Shown here: piece by piece, positions 11,000-21,229 of the stretch
Layout of the letters: each line of letters opens with the position of its first letter
How positions within the stretch are numbered: position 1 is the first letter of the stretch
Assembly: GCF_047511655.1 (NCBI RefSeq)
Contig: NC_133399.1
Span: 3,661,333 to 3,725,332 of the forward strand
Source: Castor canadensis
Lineage: Eukaryota; Chordata; Mammalia; Rodentia; Castoridae
Direction of reading: 5' to 3'
DNA length: 64,000 nt
Position numbers and translations under genes: made by a program
The notes under the pieces: generated by a model
Told to the model about the DNA's origin: nothing
Seen by the model: the letters and a program-made list of their open reading frames with translations, nothing else
Database searches by the model: none

Positions 11000-13900
11000 A
11001 CATTTTCTTAATCCATTTGTCAGTAGTAGGGCATCTTGGCTATTTCCATAACTTGACTATTGTGAATAGTGCTGCAATAAGCATGGTTGTGCAAGTGCCT
11101 CTGGAGTAACCTGTCTCACAGTCCTTTGGGTATATCCCTATCAGTCATATTGCTAGATCATATGGCAGATCTATGTTTAGATTTTTAAGAAGCCTCCAAA
11201 TTTTTTTTCAGAGTGGTTGTACTAGTTTGCATTCCCACCAGCAGTGTAAAAGGGTTCCTTTTCCCTACATCCTTGCCAATACCTGTTATTGATGTTGCAA
11301 ATGATGGGTATTCTAACAGGTGAGATGAAATCTTAGTGTGGTTTTAATTTGAATTTCCTTCATGGCTAGAGATGGTAAGCATTTTTTCATGTGTGTTTTT
11401 TGGCTGTTTGAATTTCTTTTGAGAAAGTTCTGTTTAGTTCACTTGCCCAGTTCTTTATTGGTTTATTAATTTTGGGAGAGTTTAGTTTTTTGAGTTCCCT
11501 ATATATTCTGGTTATCAGTCCTTTGTCTGATGTGTAGCTGGCAAATATTTACTCCCACTCTGTGGGTGGTCTCTTCAGTTTAGAGACCATTTCTTTTGTT
11601 GAGCAGAAGCTTTTATGTTTTATGAAGTCCCATTTATCTATGCTATCTCTTAGTTGCTGTGCTGCTGGGGTTCCATTGAGAAAGTCCTTGCCTATACCTA
11701 TCCTATTAGTTCCAAAGTATTTGCTACTCTTTCCTGTACCAACTTTAGAGTTTGGGGTCTGATATTAAGGTCATTGATCCATTTTGAGTTAATATTGGTA
11801 TAAGGTGATATACATGGATCTAGTTTCAGTTTTTTGCAGATTGCTAACCAGTTTCCCAGCAGTTTTTGTTAAGAGGATGTCTGTTCTCCTTCATATATTT
11901 TTAATGCCTTTGTCAAAGAAAAGTTGGTTATAGTTGTGTGGCTTCATATCTGGGTCCTCCATTCTATTCCACTGGTCTTCATGTCTGTTTTTTTGCCAGT
12001 ACCATGCTGTTTTTATTGTTATTGCTTTGTAATATTGTTTGAAGTCAGATATTGTGATACCTCCAGTGTTGTTCTTTTTACTGAGTATTGCCTTGGCTAT
12101 TCGTGGCCTCTTGTGTTTCCAGATAAATTTAACGGTTGATTTTTCAATCTTTTTGATGAATGTCATTGGGATTTTGATGGGAATTGCATTAAACATGTAG
12201 ATTGCTTTTGGGAGTACAGAAATTTTTACTATGTTGATTCTACCAATCCATGAGCATGGGAGATCTCTCCACTTTCTATAGTCTTCCTCAATCTCTTTCT
12301 TCAGGAATTTATAGTTCTCCTTGTAGAGGTCATTCACATCCTTTGTTAAGTTTACTCCTAGGTATTTGATTTTCTTTGAGGCTACTGTAAATGGAATTGT
12401 TTTCATATATTCTTTTTCAGTTTGTTCATTATGAGTGTATAGAAATGCTAACGATTTTTCTATGTTGATTTTATATCCTGCCACCTTGCTATAGCTGTTG
12501 ATGTTGCCTAGGAGCTTTTGAGTAGAGTTTTTTGGGTCTTTAAGGTACAGTATCATATCATCTGCAAACAGGGATATTTTGACAGTTTCTTTACCTATTT
12601 GTATTCCTTTTATTCCTTTTTCTTACCTAATTGCTTTGGGTAGGAATTCCAGTACTATATTGAATAGGAGTAGGGATAGTGGACATCCTTGTCTCATTCC
12701 TGATTATAGAGGGAATGGTTTCAGTTTTTCACCATTAAGTATAATGCTCACTGTAGGTTTGTCATATGTAGCTTTTATAATGTTGAGGTACTTTCCTTCT
12801 ATTCCTAGTTTTCTTAGAGCTTTTATCATGAAGTAGTGTTGGATCTTATCAAAGGCTTTTTCTGCATCTATTGAGAAGATCAAGTGGTTTTTATCTTTGC
12901 TTCTGTTAATGTGGTTTATTACGTTTATTGATTTTCATGTGTTGAACCACCCCTGCATTCCTGGGATGACTTGGTAGTGTTGAATGATCTTTTGGATGTG
13001 TTGTTGAATTCGGTTTGTCAGTATTTTGTTGAGGATTGTTGCATCAATGATCATTAAGGAGATTGTCCTATAGTTCTCCTTTTTGGAGGTGTCTTTGCCT
13101 GGTTTTGGGATTAGTGTAATTCTGGCTTCATAAAATGTGTTGGGCACTTTTACTTCCCTTTCTATTTCATGGAACAGTTTAAAGAGGGTTGGTATCAGTT
13201 CTTCTTTAACGATCTGATAGAATTCAGCAGAGAATCCATGAGGTCCTGGACTTTTCTTTTTAGGGAGAGTCTTGATTGCTGCTTCAATTTCATTTTGTGT
13301 TATAGATCTCTTCAGGTGATTCATGTCCTCTTGGTTCCATTTTGGATGATCATATGTATCTAGAAATCTGTCCATTCCTTCAAAATTTTCAAATTTATTT
13401 GAATATAGGTTCTCAAAGTAGTCTCTGATGATTTTCTGGACTTCCCTGGTGTTTTTTGTTATCTCCCCTTTTGCATTCCTGATTTTATCTTTTGGTTTCT
13501 CTTTCATTGATTTCAGCTCTTATTTTCATTATTTCTCTCCTTCTGTTTGTTTTGTGATTTGCTTGTTTTTGTTTTTCTAGGAGTTTGAGGTGTATCATTA
13601 GGTCAATGATTTGGGACCTTTCAGTCTTTTTAATATATGCACTCATAGCTATAAACTTTCCTTTCAGAACTGCCTTTGTTGTGTCCCATAGGTTCCGGTA
13701 TTTTGTGTTTTCATTTTCATTGACTTCTAGGAACCTTTTAATTTCCTCTTATTTCATCAATGACCCATTATTCATTAAGCAATGAGCTATTCAATTTCCA
13801 GCTGTTTGCTTGTTTTTTGTGTTTATATTTACTGTTGAGTTCTAGTTTTATTTCATTGTGGTCGGATAGAGTGCGTTGTATAATTTCTATTTTCTTATAT

Positions 13901-14135
13901 TTGCTGAGGCTTGCTTTGTGCCCTAGGGTATGATCTATTTTGGAGATGGTTCCATGGGCTGCAGAAAAGAACATATATTGTGTAGAAGTTGGATGAAATG
14001 TTCTGTAGACATGAACTAGGTCCCTTTGATTTATGGTATGTTTTAGATCTAGGATTTCTTTATTGAATTTTTGTTTGGATGACCTATCTATTGATGATAG
14101 TTGGGTGTTAAAGTCTCCCTCTACCACTGTGTTGG
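11000..14135 (-). pseudogene. L1 ORF2 remnant (RT and endonuclease parts)
   Basis: Visible blocks, N- to C-terminal (right to left), are the endonuclease middle (GDFNTQLSSIDR, SDHNEIKLEL; 13,768-14,127), the RT fingers region with [18 protein letters not shown] (12,935-13,507), and the thumb region with [20 protein letters not shown] (11,891-12,556). The frames change between blocks and stops separate them. The YRTISL block replaces YRPISL of the intact copy. It is not functional. Confidence 0.88.
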
Positions 14136-14715
14136 AGTGCCCCTACCCCCTCTCATGTAGAGCTTTCCACACAACAGGTACTGTTACAAGCTTTTTCCAC
14201 TCCAAGGTTGCTAGGCAGGTGCCACCGCTCCTGCCTTCTCCGCCCGGCTTGTTTATTACAGTTCGTGTGAGGGAGTGCCCGTCCCCCACTCTCGGGAGGT
14301 CAGGGCACCCCGCCCTCTTTACTATGAGTCTTTTTTTTTTTCAGCTGCTTGTTTGTTGTTCAGCTTATGTTTTTCTTTTTTTCTCTGTGCAGGGGTTGGT
14401 CTGTCCAGGGTGCTACGCTGATTTGTCCCAGGGTTGTCTGTGGGAGCAGTGCATGCCACTTACTTGTTCACCTGTTGTTTTGCATCTCCCTAGCAGGTTA
14501 GGTGCCAGCATCTGGTGGTGCAGGAGCCCTGCTGGTTTCTCCATTTAATGTGGAATGGGAATGCTATGTTTGGCTGGGGGCTGTGGAGGTATCAGAGTTT
14601 TGCCTCTTCTTGGTGGTTTTTCCTTCCAGGTGTATCTCCAGCATCTCTCCAAGATTTTACTTTAGGAAGCACACTTTCTCCTTCCTCCCCCTAGTCACCA
14701 TCTTGGAATCTCCAC

Positions 14716-15050
14716 TTACGTTGCTTTGACAGGGCTTCATTTTATCACAGTTCTGACCATTCACAACATAGTATTACTTTTATTTATTTATTTTGACAGC
14801 AATGCCTATTAAACACAGAGTTTGTTCTTCCTAAGCAGACACCATAATTTGAGTCAGGCCCCTAGCCCTTTCATGATTTTAGTAATTTTTTAGGTCATTT
14901 TCCTATTTTCTTACCATGGTGTCCTTAAACTATGTGCCTTCACCAATACCTTCATGTACACTTTATCTTGAGTTCAGAAATGACACTGTATGACTTGATT
15001 CTTTAGGCCAAAATTGTCAGTGGCACATTCCTTTAAAATTATTCATGAAT
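14716..15050. other. No gene recognised
   Basis: A short AT-rich stretch follows the L1 5' end. I see no reading frame or repeat that I can name. Confidence 0.5.
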
Positions 15051-15051
15051 A

Positions 15052-15258
15052 TTTTTGTTGTTATACTGTGGTGTGAACTCATGGCCTCACACTTGCAAAA
15101 CAGGCACTCTACCACATGAGTCTCCTGAAAGCCCTTTTTTTGTGTTGGGTATTTCAAGATCACATATCATGAACAATTATCCTTGGTTAGCCTTGATCCC
15201 TGATCCTCCTGATCTCAGTCTCCTGAATGGCTAGGATTCCAGGTGGGAGCCATAGGTT
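15052..15258 (-). repeat. Composite SINE
   Basis: In reverse orientation the tRNA-like half ('gaactcatggcctcacacttgc', 'gcactctaccacatgag') is followed by the B1-like half ('ccttgatccctgatcctcct', 'tggctaggattccaggtggg'). Confidence 0.7.
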
Positions 15259-15465
15259 CCCAGCTCTATGGAAGTATTTTTAAACTATGCCTTCATTTGT
15301 GGCCTATTCATTCTTCTGTGCATATAGAACATGATACAACATGTACTGGCTCCCAGTTTCAGAAATGTTGTGATCATATATGGAGAGCTTGTCCATTATG
15401 GTTTTCTCCTGTGGGTGGAGTGACAGCTGACAAATTCACTGTGATTTCCCCCATGAAACATCACT

Positions 15466-15560
15466 ACATCAAGGTCACTTTTCTGAATGCAAGTAGAGAT
15501 AAGTAGCACACCATTCAAGGTCACTCATCTGAGTGTGGTAGAGGTAAGTAACTCACCAAG
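15466..15560 (+). repeat. Two-unit 46-bp tandem repeat
   Basis: The unit beginning 'caaggtcactt' at 15,470 recurs as 'caaggtcactc' at 15,516. Both continue with a 'ctga.tg' block, 'gtagag.taagta' and 'cacca', with several substitutions. Confidence 0.65.
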
Positions 15561-15624
15561 ATTTTTTTGGGGGGGGAACAGTGACATTTTCAAGAGAAGA
15601 TTTATTCTGTCATTGTCATTATTG

Positions 15625-15925
15625 GACCTTTTTTGGTGGTACTGGTGTCTGAACTCAAGGCTTCATGTTTGCTGGAAAGATACTCAACAACTCATCACTA
15701 CACTAGCCGTTTTTGGTTTTCTGGGAAAAGGTTGGGAGAACTATTTGTCTGGGCTGGCTTTCAAAAATGATCATTCTCATATCTGCATCACATGCCAGTA
15801 GGATTGCTGGCATGAGCCACCAGTGCCAGGTCAAAATAGGATATTTTAAGGTCATATTTTTCTTTAGATGGACTGGGATTTGAACTCAGAGCCTCATGTT
15901 TTGTAAAGTAGTGCTCATTTTAGCT
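15625..15925 (-). repeat. Composite SINE plus a partial ID-like SINE
   Basis: 15,625-15,835 reads as a reverse composite SINE ('ctgaactcaaggcttcatg', later 'ggattgctggcatgagccac'). A second tRNA-half piece ('ctgggatttgaactcagagc') lies at 15,858-15,925. Confidence 0.6.
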
Positions 15926-16261
15926 TGCAGTATTTTTTAATGTTCACAAAGCCCTAATGTTTACTTTGCTGCCCACAGTTGCTCACTTTCATAGGTTTAA
16001 ACTTTTTATGGTGGGGTGATCACTAATTTCAACTCTATAGTACTCATTTCAGAAAGAAAATCTCAAGTGTGCATAGACAGTGGAACACTGAGAAAAGAAA
16101 CCTACAAAAAACAGAAAATGTAGAAATCAGGATAGAAAGAAAGTTTAAACATATGTAGTACACTGTGTGTTAAGGGGCAGATTTGGGCAAAAGAAAGCAA
16201 GAGCCTCAGAGAACATGCAAGGCAGTTTATTGTAAACAAACAGAAACATAAAAAGCCTCAC

Positions 16262-17010
16262 AAGATTGTGGTTCTAGCCTCCAAGGACACTTCTTGAGGT
16301 AGAAGGATGACGCAGTTTTTAGTGTCAGGAGCATCTAACTTCATACTTCCCATCTGCACCCTGATCCAACTGACTCTGTGGAATCTGGCTGGGAAACCTC
16401 CCTTTATTGGCACAGATGCACATTCTGAACATGGCCACATCATCATCCTGTGCAACAAAGGTTCCATCACTGCTTTCTACTGTGTGTCTTGGGATACCTG
16501 GGTGCCCTGGCCCTGCAAGCTTCACTGTGGCTTTCTTTGCCAGGTACCTGCCTGACACATTAAATGAGGCATGCTGGTGTTCTGTAGCCACCTTCCTGCC
16601 TGCCTAACACAGCACCAAGGGGAAAGGTCATGGTGGCCATGGAGGTCTTTTCCATCTTGGACTCCTGTGCAGAGTTACTAGGCTGCACTGTTGCCCCTAA
16701 GTGTTACATAATCTTATTAAAGCCAGGTAGAAATTCTCTGTATCAGGGATAAAACATGTTATGGGAGAACGAAGCCTTTTTAATAATTAAACATGCGTGC
16801 TTCCTAAAAATGGATAGAGGGTCTGAGGCAAATCTGTATTATTTGTCCAGTCAGATATTAGTTTGTGTCATAAGAATTACTTCAATGAATAAATCATTTT
16901 TAATCATTTCCAGTGGTGTTATAGTCAGGACAAATTATAATGGCAACTGTATAAATTTTAATTTCTTTGGGGATGTTTTTGGTTCCTCTAATTTAATCTG
17001 CACCTAATCC
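16262..17010 (+). pseudogene. Vmn2r: V2R (vomeronasal type-2 receptor) last-exon pseudogene
   Basis: Read across frames, 16,262-16,790 encodes the seven-transmembrane part of a V2R (class C GPCR). It has the ILPICTLIQL helix, then GTDAHSEHGHIIILCNKGS, then the AFYCV and TVAF blocks, RYLPDTLNEA, MVAVEVFSIL, and the C-terminal VAPKCYIIL plus KPGRNSL. Several single-base indels break the frame, and a stop lies just upstream of the first block. The start of the exon and all upstream exons are missing. Downstream to about 17,010 the sequence is alignable with the 3' flank of the other V2R remnant (42,990-43,260), so the homology extends beyond the coding part. It is a dead member of the receptor cluster to which the gene at 52,655 belongs. 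Confidence 0.88.
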
Positions 17011-17995
17011 TATCACTCACCATTTTAAGTATATTATCCACTATTCTACTGTCTTCCCCTTTGCCTTCTCAGGTACTTGTTTCTTTATTTTTTAAATACA
17101 CTAAATTCCTACCTGTGCATCACTCTTCCTGAGTACTACTATTATAATGGTAATACATTTTATTAACTTGTTTCCTCTTAAAAATATTCCATGCTTTAAT
17201 CTGCTAATTCTAGTATGTTTTGTTAGCTAATTGTGAACCTCTTTTTACACATTTATCTTTTTTCAATATTCCTGAGGCTAATTTTTTCAGATTATCTCTC
17301 TTATGTGTCCTTTGAATTCTATGATTAGCTGATTATATGCTACAAAAATATTCTTCAGTTTACAATGGCCATACATTGAATTTATGGACCAATTATTGAA
17401 TGAAGTTGGTAGATGGACAAGTTTACTCATGCATGGTTGAATTTATCTTTGCATTTATCCTTGTTTAATCATGTTTTATTTACATTATCCATATTGTGCA
17501 TATTATGTATAAATATATATGTATATAATTTTTTTTCCTCTTCTCATGTTCATCACTGAGTATTTTTAGTGTTTTTTGATAACATGGAACTGTTTATCTG
17601 TTACATTTGCACAAAGTTTGTTTTATAAGGAAAATTTTATTCTTCATTTGAAAAAACCCAATTTTTGTTTCCTATATTTGTGTTAATGGAATATCTTGAA
17701 TTCTTTTATCATAAGATCTCATGATGGCAGCCAGCAGCCTTTCCTTCTCTCTTCTGTTATTCACTACTATTATTTCTTCATCTGATTATGTGTCTATTGC
17801 TTTTATATTACTTGGGAAAGGAAATAATGTATTGGCCATTATATCTTGTGTACATTCTACTTTTGGAGGCCATTGTACTTAGCAAATTAATATGTGTTTT
17901 TACTTTTTCTAATGTCCTCAATATCGTTATTAAGTTACAGTCGAAATATTCCTCGGTTATCATTGGAATTATTATTTAAGTCCACTTTTTAAATT
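17011..17995. other. No gene recognised
   Basis: An AT-rich stretch with no frame longer than about 60 codons. It may contain very old LINE material that I cannot identify. Confidence 0.45.
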
Positions 17996-18135
17996 TTTTC
18001 TCTTTTGTTAGTGTATATTAATCATACAAAGTGGTTTTATTGTGATATTTCCATGCATGCATATGAAATGTGGATGTTCAATTTCACCCTACTTTTACTT
18101 TCTTATCATATATGCCCCCTTCCTGAGTAATTTTC
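17996..18135 (-). repeat. Old L1 3'UTR tail
   Basis: The sequence 'gtatattaatcatacaaagt' followed by 'ttttattgtgatatttccat' and a 'cccccttcctgag' C-rich end looks like the reverse of an old L1 3' end, similar in wording to the + strand tails near 49,740 and 60,780. Confidence 0.5.
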
Positions 18136-18414
18136 ACTGACATTATTATTCTTTTTCTCTAAAAAGCTCTTTTCATGGTAACAACTGCTTTGTGGAGTTA
18201 CTCTACCAATACAATTTTTTCACTTTTATGACAGTTAATAAAAGAGCTTTATTTTCATTCTGATACTTTACCTGTCAAACCATGGTCAATATTGGAAGTA
18301 GTTAACTTTGTGTACAAAACAAAGTACAAATCTAGCTAGGTACTTTGCTCAAAAACATGCTTTTGCCTCTTTGATTACTCAGAGTTACTCTGTAGTCAAC
18401 ACCAAGTGGTATTC

Positions 18415-18993
18415 TATTGGGGACCAGGCATGAACCCTGAACTGAGATATAGTGGAGTTTGCACAGCCTCTCCATGTAGAAGTTTGCACAGCCTCTTCTA
18501 CCATAATTTCCCCAGTACCTGGTGTCTTGACCTTTGTTCTCAATCTCCTCTAAGAATACAACCTGCTTTGTCCACATACCAGCCCCCTGATGCAAAACTA
18601 GATAATGTACCAGAACTGTTAGGAAATTCCCTGATGCCACATTAATCAATACCTTAGATAAGGTGTCCTGCATGCCTTGGTGATTCCAGAACTGATGTGT
18701 TGTAATTAAGCTCCATTAGCCTTAGGAAAATTAGCCCACCAAACTCATTCCTTTTACCTTGCATGAAGAATTGTTAAAGCTTGATTATTACCTGAGTCTT
18801 TTCCTTGTACTGACCTATTAAAATAACACTCTGGGTTAGGTAGGCACTCACGTTTCCCATCAGGAACATGCAGTCCTCTCGATCCCAGCATTCTGTTTTA
18901 TATTTTATGTCTATATGTCTGTGTGTGCCTTATTTCTCATTCCTCACCACTCTTAGTCAGGTTCACGCAGCATACCCACACAGGTCATAGGCA
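18415..18993 (+). repeat. ERV 5' LTR
   Basis: It aligns along its whole length with the two halves of the 3' LTR. It starts TATTGGGGACC where the 3' LTR starts TGTTGGGGACC, so the canonical TG has mutated, and it ends in CA two bases before the primer-binding site. The polyadenylation signal AATAAA present in the 3' copy (near 38,896) is altered here to 'aaaataac'. It contains a local repeat 'gtttgcacagcctct' (two copies near 18,460-18,495). Confidence 0.92.
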
Positions 18994-18995
18994 AA

Positions 18996-19013
18996 TGGCG
19001 CCCAACATGGGGC
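18996..19013 (+). promoter_or_regulatory. ERV primer-binding site (tRNA-Lys type)
   Basis: The 18 bases 'tggcgcccaacatggggc' are complementary to the 3' end of a lysine tRNA apart from one likely mutation (CAT for CGT). The site starts two bases after the LTR end. This primer type is typical of betaretroviruses and ERV-K-like elements. Confidence 0.9.
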
Positions 19014-21229
19014 CTGACTACAGGAGAACTCAATGGACAAGGCAAGGGAATGCTCTCTGAAGGATGCGTCCACAAGGAAAATAAGGTAAGGGGAGGGTGC
19101 AATTCTGATTATACTTCAGAGTAATAAATATGGGACAGCTAGATCTAAAGAAAGAGATCACTATGTATGTATGTTTAAAACTAAAGATAAATCTAAAGTC
19201 GTCTATGTCTATGAGTGCACATGAAATTAATGTAATTGTTTTGTGTTTCATGTGTAAATTTTGATAATATTAATGTATTTGTTCTGGGTTGAATTGTGTG
19301 AGTTTTTTGTATGTCTATTTTATTGTTAACTTATTAGATACAAAAAACTGATAGCTATGGCAAAAGTCTTATTAAAAACTGAGAATGACCTAAAACACTC
19401 CTAAAATTGAATCTTGCCTCAGCTGTTAAAATGGTCCTAAAAGAACAGAATGGGACATTTCTCAATCTCCTCCTAAAAATTTTTTTTAAACTAAGTAATA
19501 AATGTACTTGTGCCCACTTAGTTAATTTTTACATGTTCTTGAGCTCTTATTCTATGCATGCTTAAGTTGACATTTATGGCATACCTAATTTAAAACCTTT
19601 TTTACATCTGCATATATTTAAACATCCTTAGGAGGATTTTTAAAAAAATTATTGTAAAGAAATACAATAACTTCTGTTCTCTTCTCTCCTCTACCTCCTC
19701 TTCTGCAGCTACTTTTAAGAAAAACAGTTTTTAAAGGCCATGTTAATCAAGTCTAACTAATTATAGGCATTATTTTATGGATAGTCACCTTAATCTGTTT
19801 CATTTTATTGTAAGTAATTTACATTCAATTCTTTTATAATTAGATCTATTAACAAAAGATGTCTTTAAAAATAAGACTAATTGAAATAATTTATTTAAAT
19901 TTTAAATTCTCATAAAAGTTATTTTAAAATACAAATTACAAAGTGAACAATTAGAAAGGATATAGATAGGTACTGTGTGTATATTTTGTGAAAGAGTTAA
20001 AGGAAAAAAAATGAATGTTTTTGGATTAGAAAGGATTTTGTAAAGAAGAGTTTGTCCTAAAGATTTTTTCAAATATGGAGAGGAGTGATAAGGATAAATC
20101 ATCAGAAAATTCAAAATGTTGTATGAAGGTCTGAGTAAGTTTTAAAAGTATATAATAAAAACATTGGTGTGTGATAAAGTTAAAGTTGACTATAAGCTAA
20201 GAGTTGCCTAAAAGAATTCTTTTAGGGTCATGTCAGACTAAAATCTAATTCTCTATGTCCATAAAATAACACGGCTATCTTAATATTGTTCTGCTCTGAG
20301 TAACATCTGTATAAAACTCTTATTTGGATTTCTGTTGAGCTTCTGTTGGTTTTCTGTTGATCTTGTCAAGCTTTAAGTACTACTAAATCAGAGTTCATTT
20401 ACATATTTGCTCATGCAAAGGTCTCTTAAATGACCACCTTATAACTGTGCTCCATGTCTGCACTTTATCTAAATATGGTACAAACATTTACAAAGTTAAA
20501 AGTGTCAGTTTATGTAAAATGATGAGCTAAAGCTTTATTTTATCCAAAAGTGTTACATTTAACTGACCAGCTAAAGTTGTTTATCCAAAAGAATTTCATC
20601 TATACCTTTGACATATAAAATGATTAATGAAACTTTTGGCAGGTGTGCTGTTTATAATTAGTACCATTCAGAAAAACCTTGCCATTTGAGCAATCCTGCT
20701 GCTTAAAACCTGGCCTATATTAGTTTTAGTCTAATAAGTTTACTGTATATACTGTAAAATAAGGTCAGTTGGGATCACAGGTATTGGCTTCTTGAAGAGA
20801 TCTAAAGTGAATGATGGTAGACTTTAACAAGCTTGTGTCCATGTGTTCCTAATTATAACAAGTGCTGCTGTTTTACTACTACCAATCCTAATTATTCTCC
20901 TAAAAATACAGTCTACAATGGAAATAACTAAATGTCTGACAATTCCATAACTACTTTTCAGTATTGTAACCATTGTTATTCTAAGTCTTTTCATTCTCAG
21001 TCTGGGTCCTTCTATGGAGCATTTACAATTACCCAATACCTATTTTCAACTGAGTTCAGCCTTCTAAATATTGTTGGCTTTTTAAAAAAGCTTTAAATGT
21101 TGTCTGTTGACATTCAGCAGCATTTCTAAGTTGTCAGGATATCATCTATAGTTCAGACAGAACTAAAAATGGATGCCAGGTAAACCCACTTCTAATCTTC
21201 TTTTGTTGCTTATAGTTTGGCCAATTAGT
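19014..21229 (+). other. ERV leader and AT-rich non-coding block in place of gag-pro-RT
   Basis: After a splice-donor-like 'aaggtaagg' (19,082-19,090) a short frame starts at 19,130 with MGQ, the expected start of a myristoylated Gag, but it ends after 44 codons and no further Gag similarity is visible. The next ~2 kb is AT-rich, has no frame above about 70 codons in either direction, and shows none of the Gag zinc knuckles, protease or RT active-site motifs. Since pol and env further right remain readable, simple decay is an unlikely explanation; replacement or recombination is inferred. I do not recognise the origin of the block. Confidence 0.6.

Larger units (their letters stand above)
9345..14715 (-). 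mobile_element. Old L1 with internal deletions
   Basis: The 3' end is at the left: a T run, then a C-rich tract (the G-rich 3'UTR tract of L1) at 9,400-9,440. ORF2 follows to about 14,135, and a shortened 5'UTR runs from about 14,136 to 14,715, ending 'caccatcttggaatc'. All of ORF1 and the ORF2 N-terminus are missing: the sequence jumps from endonuclease codons ('actgtgttggagt') straight into 5'UTR. A smaller deletion lies at about 13,487. A young L1 interrupts it at 9,984-10,993. The flanks 'atatgttgttt' (left) and 'ttacgttgcttt' (right) may be a worn target duplication. Confidence 0.88.
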
